IMG/VR virus record: IMGVR_UViG_3300009545_000216
Span: 1-29,989 of that record
DNA from: a virus
Strand: one strand, 5' to 3'
DNA length: 29,989 nt
Under the pieces are notes generated by a model. That model was not told the DNA's origin. It saw only the letters and a program-made list of their open reading frames with translations, and searched no databases. The first letter of the stretch is position 1. Each line of letters opens with the position of its first letter. Made by a program: the position numbers and the translations under genes. Positions 13,147-20,600 of this stretch are shown here, in pieces.

Positions 13147-13221
13147 GTGAGCATATTCCGGCGTGTTTGGTGCGCGCTTGCGCTGCATGATTACATCATC
13201 ATTTCATGCCTATCCGCTTGA
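13147..13221 (+). CDS. 24-aa micro-ORF with strong ribosome site
   Basis: GTG 13147 is preceded by AGGAGGGTGAGGAC, one of the best ribosome sites of the window. The product MSIFRRVWCALALHDYIIIS then CLSA has a basic start and a hydrophobic helix. Its stop codon overlaps the -35 element of an internal promoter. It may be a membrane micropeptide; no family is recognised. Confidence 0.4.
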   Translation: MSIFRRVWCALALHDYIIISCLSA

Positions 13222-13246
13222 CACCCACAAAATCTACTGGTAGTAT
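13218..13246 (+). promoter_or_regulatory. internal sigma-70-like promoter
   Basis: TTGACA (13218-13223) and TAGTAT (13241-13246) are separated by an optimal 17 bases. The ATG of the next gene is 39 bases beyond the -10 and has AGGAG upstream. The sequences CGCTTGACA and AGTATTTG also occur together at 7964-8000 in the divergent control region, 2 bases further apart, which suggests a shared promoter type. Confidence 0.6.
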
Positions 13247-13284
13247 TTGCATCGTGGCACCTCGCCATGCAGGAGAAACCCAAA

Positions 13285-13644
13285 ATGAACGCACAAGTTA
13301 AATCAGTTAAGGCGCAACCGACTCGCGGGCCGTGGGCCGTTAAGGAGTACGACAACGGGCACACTGGTGAACATGGGCTACGTGGCATTTTTGCAGAGCA
13401 CCATGTCGGATCGACACAGCAGCACCCAATAGTTGAGAAGGTTTGGGGGGCTACGCTTGCGGAGAGCGACGCCAATGCCGGTCTGATTGCCGCCGCTTGG
13501 GAATTGCTGGAAGCGCTGGAATTGCTAGTGACCTCGCCTGTCACATACCGTGAAAACCAAATTGTTATCGAATGCGGTTCGCACGGAGAGGCAATGGAAA
13601 TTGTGCGCAAGGGCCGCGCTGCCTTAGCTAAGGCCGGTATATGA
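13285..13644 (+). CDS. hypothetical phage protein (119 aa)
   Basis: ATG 13285 has AGGAG 12 bases upstream and is the first gene after the internal promoter. The segment SDANAGLIAAAWELLEALEL is the recurring phage 'aNA.LIAaAp.LLeAL' helix motif, preceded by PTRGPWAVKEYDNGHTGEHG. Proteins with this motif are abundant in phage accessory regions and uncharacterised. The end is a basic helix ([14 protein letters not shown]). Confidence 0.65.
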   Translation: MNAQVKSVKAQPTRGPWAVKEYDNGHTGEHGLRGIFAEHHVGSTQQHPIVEKVWGATLAESDANAGLIAAAWELLEALELLVTSPVTYRENQIVIECGSHGEAMEIVRKGRAALAKAGI

Positions 13645-13898
13645 GTATCCTTCCACTGCCGCAAATTCGTGATGATCTTATTGCGTTTTTGTCTGGAGAC
13701 AAAGATTCGACCGCTATTTCGCTCGATGATCTTTGCGTCTCGGTAACTAAGGCATGTCTTGTTCATGATGAACTCACAGCAGCACTCCGCGAGATACGGG
13801 CAATGGCGCGTGCTGGTCGTGTAGACGGCAAACTATCGTTCGTCGGTGAGATTGATCGCATAACCAGTACCGCCCTAGCGAAAGCATCACGATCATGA
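13641..13898 (+). CDS. hypothetical protein (85 aa)
   Basis: The ATG overlaps the preceding TGA and the TGA overlaps the next ATG. The product is mostly helical with charged segments ([20 protein letters not shown]). No TM segment or motif is visible. Function unknown. Confidence 0.55.
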   Translation: MSILPLPQIRDDLIAFLSGDKDSTAISLDDLCVSVTKACLVHDELTAALREIRAMARAGRVDGKLSFVGEIDRITSTALAKASRS

Positions 13899-14014
13899 AA
13901 ATACGGCCTATTTTTGCTTGGTATGACTTATGGATAGGTTTTTTCTACGACAGGAAAAACCGCAATCTTTACTTTTTCCCAATCCCATGTATCGGCGTGG
14001 TAATTGAGTTATGA
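13895..14014 (+). CDS. conserved small phage protein (39 aa)
   Basis: The frame starts [20 protein letters not shown] and ends [14 protein letters not shown]. The pattern '[12 protein letters not shown]...DR..R.LY..P.PC.G.VIE' recurs as a tiny protein in many phages of proteobacteria, which makes this a real gene despite its size. It is AT-rich compared with neighbours. Its TGA overlaps the transposase ATG (ATGA at 14011-14014), and the gene is intact through its conserved C-terminus. Function unknown. Confidence 0.7.
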   Translation: MKIRPIFAWYDLWIGFFYDRKNRNLYFFPIPCIGVVIEL

Positions 14015-15018
14015 ACGACATCGCTTTCCCTCGCTCGTTGCCAGACTTTCAGCGCATGTTCCCCGATGATGCGGCGTGCGCTGAATACCTTGAACGCGCC
14101 CGCTGGCGTTACGGGTTCACTTGCCCTGAGTGCCATGAGAAGGGTGAGCCGTTCCGCTTCGCCGCTCGCCCCGGCGTCCTGCGCTGCCGTCGCTGCCGTA
14201 AAGACACGGCCTTGACCGCTGGCACCGTGATGCAGCGCACGCGCGTCCCGCTGAGCACATGGTTCTGGGGCGCTTATCTGCTGGCCAGTCACACACCCGG
14301 CGTGTCCGCCGTCCAGTTGCAGCGCCAGCTTGGCCTGACGCGCTACGAAACCGCGTTCCAGATGCTGCACAAGCTCAGGGCCGGTATGGTCAGACCGGAC
14401 GCGGATCGCATCGGCGGCGGTGCGAATGGTGGTCACGTTGAGGTTGACGAAACTTGGGTTGGCGGTCGGACGCGCGGCGAAGGCAAAGGCGTTCACAACC
14501 AAATACTTGTTGCCGCTGCGGTCGAGGTGAAACAGCGCAAGCCGGGGTCGAAGCTCAACAAACGGAAAGCCGGTCGCTACGCCGGCCGTCTGCGCCTCGC
14601 CGTCGTGCCTGACCGCACCGCAAAGACGCTGGCCGGGTTTGTTTCGAGCGCGGTCAATCCGGGCACGATGGTTATCACGGACGGCTGGAACTCCTACAGC
14701 AGCCTGACCAAGCGCGGTTTCGCGCATCTGCCAGCCGCCGAGAACGGCAGCGCCGACGTGGCGGAAGAATACCTGCCAATCGTCCACCTGATTTTCAGCA
14801 ACCTGAAAGCGTGGCTCAATGGCGTGCATCACGGCGTCAGTCCCAAACATTTGCAGACCTACCTGAACGAGTTCACGTTTCGATTCAATCGCCGGTTCTA
14901 TCCGTTCAACGCCTTTCGTTCGCTGCTCGGGATAGCGAGTGGCAACGCAGCGCCGACCTATGACGGCCTTTACTCCGGGTCGTGGCAGCACACTAGCTGT
15001 TGTGGTCATGGGTTATAA
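14011..15018 (+). CDS. IS1595/ISXO2-family transposase (335 aa)
   Basis: The N-terminal zinc ribbon has C38-x2-C41 and C59-x2-C62 (TCPEC, RCRRC). A helical segment with [20 protein letters not shown] and a helix-turn-helix-like stretch ([20 protein letters not shown]) follow. The ISXO2-like core has [11 protein letters not shown] (Asp146), VITDGWNSY (Asp224) and [20 protein letters not shown], where Asn264 with Lys266 sits at the usual third catalytic position. It appears full length and undisrupted. The ATG overlaps the stop of a conserved phage gene, and I find no terminal inverted repeats or clean target duplication around it. It therefore looks like an operon-resident gene rather than a simple insertion. 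In this family the protein moves short elements with 8-bp duplications. Confidence 0.85.
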   Translation: MNDIAFPRSLPDFQRMFPDDAACAEYLERARWRYGFTCPECHEKGEPFRFAARPGVLRCRRCRKDTALTAGTVMQRTRVPLSTWFWGAYLLASHTPGVSAVQLQRQLGLTRYETAFQMLHKLRAGMVRPDADRIGGGANGGHVEVDETWVGGRTRGEGKGVHNQILVAAAVEVKQRKPGSKLNKRKAGRYAGRLRLAVVPDRTAKTLAGFVSSAVNPGTMVITDGWNSYSSLTKRGFAHLPAAENGSADVAEEYLPIVHLIFSNLKAWLNGVHHGVSPKHLQTYLNEFTFRFNRRFYPFNAFRSLLGIASGNAAPTYDGLYSGSWQHTSCCGHGL

Positions 15019-15396
15019 CCGGATAGGCATGGACTGTTCTATGAGCACCATATAGGGCAGGTGCCGGACGGTCTGTGCGTATGCCACAAGTGCGATACGC
15101 GCTGTTGCGTTAATCCGGATCATCTATTCCTTGGGACAAATGCGGAGAACACGGCCGATAAAACCGCAAAAGGAAGGCAGGCTCGCGGTTTCGTCATGCG
15201 CCGAACACTTACGGAAGATCAAGTGCGGAGCATTCGCAAATCATCTGATTCGGCAGTGTGCCTCTCAATGTTATTTGGCGTTCACCCCATAACCATCGGG
15301 AAAATTCGCTCCGGGAAGCTTTGGAAGCATCTTCCCGAACTGGCAGGACAGGGGCGCGAGGCTACTTCAACTGCGCCCGCAACGTCGCCTGGCTAG
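15019..15396 (+). pseudogene. HNH homing-type endonuclease lacking its N-terminus
   Basis: The frame directly after the transposase stop reads [15 protein letters not shown], then [20 protein letters not shown], the core of phage HNH_3-type endonucleases with the His, Asn and His residues present. A C-terminal DNA-binding segment follows: [13 protein letters not shown]...[12 protein letters not shown]. The usual N-terminal 45-55 residues ('W.WtG....GYG') are missing. The homologous sequence begins only 10-13 codons after the transposase stop, with no start codon except a GTG at 15061. This looks like a deletion or replacement junction with the transposase gene. A shorter product from GTG 15061 would keep the zinc/HNH core. 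The 3' end overlaps the convergent gene at 15362. Confidence 0.7.
15312..15337 (-). terminator. possible terminator of the virion operon
   Basis: CGGGAAG (15312-15318) and CTTCCCG (15331-15337) form a perfect 7-bp stem with a 12-base loop, 24 bases past the last stop codon of the leftward virion operon. Read leftward it is followed by GAGCGAATTTT, a short T-run starting 7 bases late. It lies inside the HNH remnant on the other strand. The spacing is not ideal, so confidence is limited. Confidence 0.4.
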
Positions 15397-15640
15397 CCGC
15401 ATGCGCCTGCAATCGCGCCGTGTCCCCCTCGACCAGCGCGCGCACGATGGCAAGGTCGGCCGCCGCCAGTTGCGCCTTGATGGCTGCGTTGTAGTCGATG
15501 ATCGCCTGTGCTGCGTCAGCCGTGTTGGCCTCATCGGCAGATAGAACATTGTCGATTTCCAGCCAGCGTTCCTCTGTCTCGAACGAAACCGTGCCGTCAT
15601 CGGCCACTTTGCGGATCGTGTGACAGTCGCGGACTTTCAT
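15362..15640 (-). CDS. small coiled-coil protein downstream of tail fibre (92 aa)
   Basis: I chose ATG 15640, which overlaps the fibre gene stop (ATGA); a longer frame to 15763 runs through the fibre gene. The first 35 residues are beta/charged ([18 protein letters not shown]), the rest is an Ala-rich helix ([20 protein letters not shown]). It is the last gene of the virion operon. The position after the fibre suggests a fibre chaperone or tip component, but no family is recognised. Confidence 0.6.
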   Translation of the reverse strand: MKVRDCHTIRKVADDGTVSFETEERWLEIDNVLSADEANTADAAQAIIDYNAAIKAQLAAADLAIVRALVEGDTARLQAHAASQATLRAQLK

Positions 15641-16758
15641 GCGGCGATACCAAAAACGACGAAGGTCGAGTTGACGGCCAGCTGGTTGGCGATGCTGGAC
15701 GACATCGTAACACTGGTCACGTTGGCGAAATTCGTCGTCCAGGTGTGCATGCACGATTGCCATACGATGCCGGCGGAGTTGTCGCGGTTGCAGAATACCA
15801 ACGCGCTTGCCCGTCCGTTGACGTCTTTCTCGACATGGATGAACCCGGTCACGTAGCGGTTCGGGTCAAGGTTTCCCATGCGCGCATCGTTGGCGCGGGC
15901 AGACGTTACCGCAGCGCCATTGAGCGTCAGGGATTGTTCGTTGTAATCCGTGACGGTCGTGTCCGAGTTGTAGAACAGGCTGATCGTCCCCACGGCGCCA
16001 GCCGCCGCATCCTTCAGCGCATAGAAAATGAGGAACGACCGATAGGCGCCGAGGTTCAGCCCGCTGACCGTCAATGAGGTCGCCGCCGATCCGGTTACCG
16101 TACCGATGCCCAGGTCCACCAAGCCGCCGCCGGAGCCGCCGCCGACGGTGCCCCATAAGGCGTCCGTTCCGTCGCTGACGACCGCCTGTCCGGATGTCCC
16201 TAACGCCAACGACTGCCACAGGCTTGCTCCGCGTCGTAGCAGCATGCCTCGCGTACTGCCAATCTCCGCATCCAGAATCGCGCTCAGTGAGCTATCGACC
16301 GGCGCCGCCGCGCTGCCGGTGATGTTCGCCTTGACCGTGTGCGCCGCCATGTTGGCGAGCGCGGAATTTTGCACGCCACCAAAATTGCCTGGGCTGCTTT
16401 GCGGATACTCCGGGTCGTCGGCTTCTTGTGCCTGTACGATATTGTTTGTTGTTACGTAGTTATTGGTTACCGTGCCGCCGCCCGTCGATCCCCCAAAATT
16501 TCCGACGCCGCCAGGGACGCCCTGCTCGCCGTCATCGCTCTCGACAGCAGGGAAGTTGTAAACGTTGTTGATCGTCGTCGTGGTTGACGGCCTCGCCCCA
16601 AAATTCGGGGATGTTGGAAATGAGTCGCCACGATCGTCGCCATCATCACTGACGGGAAACGGGAGGAATGACGTACCGAATCCGGGGATCGGGTTGCTGC
16701 TGGGAATCCTGTTGACCTGATGAATCAGGCTTTTTTCACGAACGCCCAGCTTGCCCAT
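15637..16758 (-). CDS. tail fibre/appendage-like protein (373 aa)
   Basis: The N-terminal 130 residues are low complexity with repeats of the type NFGx...TxNNxY (NFGARPSTTTTINNVYNF and GNFGGSTGGGTVTNNYVTTN). Residues about 135-205 carry the phage fibre sentence 'anitGSaaap.DssLsaiLDaeiGSTRGmLLrRGas.W..Lalgtsgq': ANITGSAAAPVDSSLSAILD, GSTRGMLLRRGASLWQSL. The C-terminal 170 residues are beta-rich, suited to receptor binding. Position at the end of the virion operon supports a host-recognition fibre. The C-terminus is not recognisably similar to a known depolymerase. Confidence 0.75.
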   Translation of the reverse strand: MGKLGVREKSLIHQVNRIPSSNPIPGFGTSFLPFPVSDDGDDRGDSFPTSPNFGARPSTTTTINNVYNFPAVESDDGEQGVPGGVGNFGGSTGGGTVTNNYVTTNNIVQAQEADDPEYPQSSPGNFGGVQNSALANMAAHTVKANITGSAAAPVDSSLSAILDAEIGSTRGMLLRRGASLWQSLALGTSGQAVVSDGTDALWGTVGGGSGGGLVDLGIGTVTGSAATSLTVSGLNLGAYRSFLIFYALKDAAAGAVGTISLFYNSDTTVTDYNEQSLTLNGAAVTSARANDARMGNLDPNRYVTGFIHVEKDVNGRASALVFCNRDNSAGIVWQSCMHTWTTNFANVTSVTMSSSIANQLAVNSTFVVFGIAA

Positions 16759-16761
16759 GGG

Positions 16762-17112
16762 TCACACGACGGCCTGGTAGCCAGTTGCCCAAATAGTCAG
16801 CACAGATCCGCTGCTTGCGCCGCCGACTAGGAAGTCGGTCGAAACCATCTTCAGACCCGGCGACGCGAAGTAGAACGGCACGGTCGTATTCGCCGGAATC
16901 GACGTGTCCTTGGCGATGAGTTCGGTGCCGCCCGTGTTGGCGCCCGTCGCGCCAAGATACAGGCGGCAAGTGGCTGCCGTGCCGGACGTGTTCTCGATGT
17001 AGATGGCCGTGATACGGTCGTAGATCAGCGCCGACGTGTTGTTATACAAATTGGTGGTGTAAGTGCCCGTGAGGTACAACGGGCCAAAGGTTCGTACAGG
17101 TTTGTCGCTCAA
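16762..17112 (-). CDS. small virion-associated protein (116 aa)
   Basis: The start is TTG 17112, supported by AGGAG 6 bases upstream. The product is a single beta-sandwich-like domain (LYLTGTYTTNLYNNTSALIY, AIYIENTSGTAATCRLYLGA, TTVPFYFASPGLKM) and ends in GSVLTIWATGYQAVV. This resembles head-fibre/decoration or tail adaptor beta proteins in phages. It sits between a Q/G-rich protein and the fibre. Function inferred from context only. Confidence 0.6.
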   Translation of the reverse strand: MSDKPVRTFGPLYLTGTYTTNLYNNTSALIYDRITAIYIENTSGTAATCRLYLGATGANTGGTELIAKDTSIPANTTVPFYFASPGLKMVSTDFLVGGASSGSVLTIWATGYQAVV

Positions 17113-17121
17113 GGTCTTCTC

Positions 17122-17691
17122 CTAGCGCAAATAATACTGGGCCAGCCGGTTGGCTGCGCCGCCTTGTCCACCGATGCTCGGGTTGTACTGCCGCATCGGC
17201 TGCATCGGCATCTGCTGCGCATTGCCGGCCATTGGGGCAGGCGCGGCGCCAGCCATACCTACCGGGGCGCCGGGCTGCATCGGCATCGCCTGAGTGGCTT
17301 GCTGGATGCCCTGCAACTGCGGCATCGGCAGCGGGCGCCCGTCGGGGCCGAACTGCTGGCCGCCGATATTGGCGCCACCACCGCCTTGCGGCTGGTACTG
17401 CATCGGTGCGCCGCCGTAGCCGATCTGGCGCTGCAGCGCGCGGTTGGCCTGCATCTGCTGCGCCAACGCATTGACCTGCGGGGCGATCGGGATACCGAAG
17501 CGGCTGGACATGCCGTAGTTGGCCGGCGCAAGTCCCGCGGGCACCGCGCCCGTGCTGCCGGCTCCGGGCGCCGGGGCATTGCCGACCGGGGCGCCGCCAT
17601 AGCCGCCCATCGCGCCCTGCGGCGACAGCGACTGCTGTTGCTGCTGATTCTGGTAATACTGCGCCAATACCTGTTGCGGGGTCATGTACAT
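17122..17691 (-). CDS. Gln/Gly/Pro-rich virion protein (189 aa)
   Basis: ATG 17691 has AAGGTG 8 bases upstream; a GTG at 17697 and another ATG at 17685 are alternatives. The protein is strongly biased in Gln, Gly, Pro, Met and Ala. Identical LAQYY segments occur at both ends (VLAQYYQNQ near the start, RLAQYYLR at the end). It has no hydrophobic domain and is probably disordered. Such proteins occur among phage internal or assembly proteins; nothing more specific can be said. Confidence 0.6.
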   Translation of the reverse strand: MYMTPQQVLAQYYQNQQQQQSLSPQGAMGGYGGAPVGNAPAPGAGSTGAVPAGLAPANYGMSSRFGIPIAPQVNALAQQMQANRALQRQIGYGGAPMQYQPQGGGGANIGGQQFGPDGRPLPMPQLQGIQQATQAMPMQPGAPVGMAGAAPAPMAGNAQQMPMQPMRQYNPSIGGQGGAANRLAQYYLR

Positions 17692-17698
17692 GGTCACG

Positions 17699-20600
17699 TC
17701 ACCTTGAGTGGGGAACTTGCTCGCGCAATCCCGGAACGCCCAGCTTCACGTCCTCGGGGATATTACGCGCATTGCGGAAACCTTGGTACGGGTCGTAGGC
17801 ACGCGCCGCCTGTTGCACCGCTGCCGGCACAACATTGGACCGGATCATCTCACCCAGCAACTTGTCGTAGCCGGCGCGGTGGTCATATTTCTGCGCATTT
17901 TCGACCGTGCGCGCCTGCCGCATCGGCTGGTCAGTGTACGTAATCGACTGCAGCGCCAGTGTCGGATATACCTGCGCCAGCGACTCCAGAAAGGCCGTAA
18001 AGCCACGGCTGCCGTATTCGCGTCGATACACGCGCGCCAGTGACGCGCCCATCTCCATGAGTTCGGGGACGGGGCCGTGCATGATTTGTGTCCCGACATT
18101 CTGCCCCGCCACCATGGCCTCGCCGGGCTTGACCGGCGCGCTCTTGTCCTTCTTTTCGGCATGCGGCACGCCGCCAAGTTGTGACTGCAGGTAGCCACCC
18201 AGCGCCAGTGTCGCAATGCCAACGCCCTGCTTGCGCAGGTTCTTCATGATGTAGTCCGCGGCGGCTGGTTTTCCCTCTTCCTTGAGCGTGTCGAAACGCA
18301 TGGCCTTGGCCATCGCCTTGAACGCACCGAACGGGTAACTGGTCAACAGTTCCTTGGCGATGTTGACCGGGATACCCCGCACCGGGTATTCCTCTTTCGC
18401 AAGGAATGCAGCGATCTTGCCGGGTATGCCGCCGGTCTTCTCCCATCGTGCCAGCGTCGAATTGATCGCCTGCGTCAGTGTGTTCTTGCCCTGGAATTTA
18501 GACTCCAGCGCGTGTTCGTACGCCTGCGCCTGCACGCTCGCCATGGTCGACTCGCGTCCCATGTACTCCTCGATCGCCTCCGGCGTCATGCCCTTCTTCA
18601 GCAACTGCTCGCGCGTGTAGCGGCCAATCTGCATCTGCGCCACACGCATCTCCGGCTCGGACACGAACTCCTTCATGGCCGCATGCGTGCCGCCGATGAA
18701 ACGCGCTCCGGCATGCGCCGTTTCCATGGCCTTGTTCAATCCGCCAGGCGTGCGAATGGCGTCACCCATCCGGCCGGAGAAATCCGTGAACTCCTGCGAT
18801 ACGCGCTTGTGGCCGTACAAGATGTCCCACTTGTTCTGGTTCTGCTGCAGGTCTTCCTTGGCGCGCGCGAAGGCGTCCTTCAAGCCCTTCCCGAACTCGC
18901 CCATGCCTGCCCAAAAGCCGCGACCGCCATAGCGCGGCGAATAGGCGGCGTACTTGCGCAGGCCCGGAAGTTTGGCCAGCACCGTCCCCAGCGCCTCCTC
19001 GCCGATCTGGCTGGCGTTGCGCGTAACGACAGCGCCAGCGAGCTTCTTGTATACACTGACCGACGCCAGGATGTTGAATATCTTGGCGTCGACGATCGTG
19101 CGCAGGGTCTTGCCCAGCGGCGTGTCGTTCAGGCGCTCCTGCCGTGTCGCTAGTGCGTTCAACTCGTTCTTGGCCTTGGCGATTTGCAACTGCAAATGCT
19201 GCACAGCCTCGCCGTAGACCGGCTTCTCACGCTTGTCCGGCGGCGAGAAGTCCTTGCGCTGGATGCGCGATTTGATGTCAGACAGTTGTGACTGCAGCTG
19301 CTTGGCACGCGTGGCGTCGCGCTGCACCGCAGGATCGCGCAGTGCGCGCTTGAGGTCGTTGTACCGCTGCTGCAACTCGTTCTGCGTCTGCTTGCGGTAT
19401 GGCGCGTTGCTGGTAATCGTATCGGCGATGTCCTGCTTGGGCACGCCACCACCGATTGCCTCATGAATCGCCGCCAGCACCTTTTGCGGGTCTGTTTCGC
19501 CAGCATCACTGCGGTTGCGCGCCATGCGGCGGATGACGGACGCCAGTTCCGGGTCTTCGACGCGGGCATAGCGCGTGCCACCGGCTGCCGTCTTGCGCAA
19601 TTGCGCCGTACGCTGCGCCAGCGCACTGAATTCATCATCCAGTGTGCGGCGTTCGGCCGGCGCAATGCGTCGGCGCGCAACAGGCGCCGTCTGCTGCTCG
19701 CGCAGTTTGGCGTTCTCGGCCAACGCGGCAGACAGTTCCGCCTCACGCGCCTGTATCGTCTTGACGTGCTGTGCAATCTGGTCGCGCAGGGCTTGCGGCA
19801 GGTCGTCGACCCCCGTGATGGCCTTGAACCGAAGCACTTGCCGTGCCATCGAAAAGTCGCGCTCGGCGAGTTTTTGGCGCATCCGGCCGGTCGCTGACCA
19901 TTCCGTGCCGATTTCCTTCGTCGCCTTCTCGTTCGTCGCCAAGTCCTGCTCGATCGCCATGCGCTCCATCTGCGCATTGACCGCATCTGCCGTATTGCCA
20001 GCCTTCTGCGCCGTTTCGATGCGTTGCAGCACGTCGTCGTAGCGGTTGTGCAGTTCGGCGCCGTGTTGCATCAGCAACGCCTCGTCCTCGGACGACACGG
20101 CGCGCGGGTTTTTGGCCAATTCGGCGGACAGACGGTAGCCAACGGTCGGGTCCGCCTCGAGGCGCTTGAGGGCGGCGTCCCACACGTCCTTTTCTGCCGG
20201 GCGAAGTTCCGAGACGACCGGTTCCAGGCCGCGTACGCCGCGCTCGGCTGCCTTGGCGGCGTTTTTCGTACCGATCGCGTCCGGGCTAGCCGTTGGCGTC
20301 TCAGGTTTTGAGACAGGCGGTGCCCCTACCACACTTCCGGGCTTGGATTCCACTATTGCGGATTCCGGATTCTCTATTGCGGATTCAGCACGCCCTGCCA
20401 CGCGCTGTACGGGCACCTGGTCCACCGGCACCCGTATGCGCGGCTTCTCGGCCGGCGCCTGCCCTGCACCCGCTGGTGCGGCGCGTGGGGCCATCTGCAC
20501 GGTAGTTACCGGGTTACGCCGCGGTGCCTCGGCGTAATGGCGCAGGTTTTCGATGCCGATCTGGCGGATGGCCGCTTCGTGGGCATTGATCCAGTCCAGC

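Noticed and set aside
13932-15027. GGATAGG at 13932-13938 and 15021-15027 as a target-site duplication of an insertion sequence
   Set aside because: The left copy lies inside the conserved 39-aa phage gene whose C-terminus continues intact beyond it, so the element cannot begin there; 7 bases match by chance easily, and no inverted repeats adjoin.
15161-15191. AAACCGC/GCGGTTT inverted repeat as terminator
   Set aside because: It is within the HNH coding sequence with a 17-base loop and no T-run; likely incidental.
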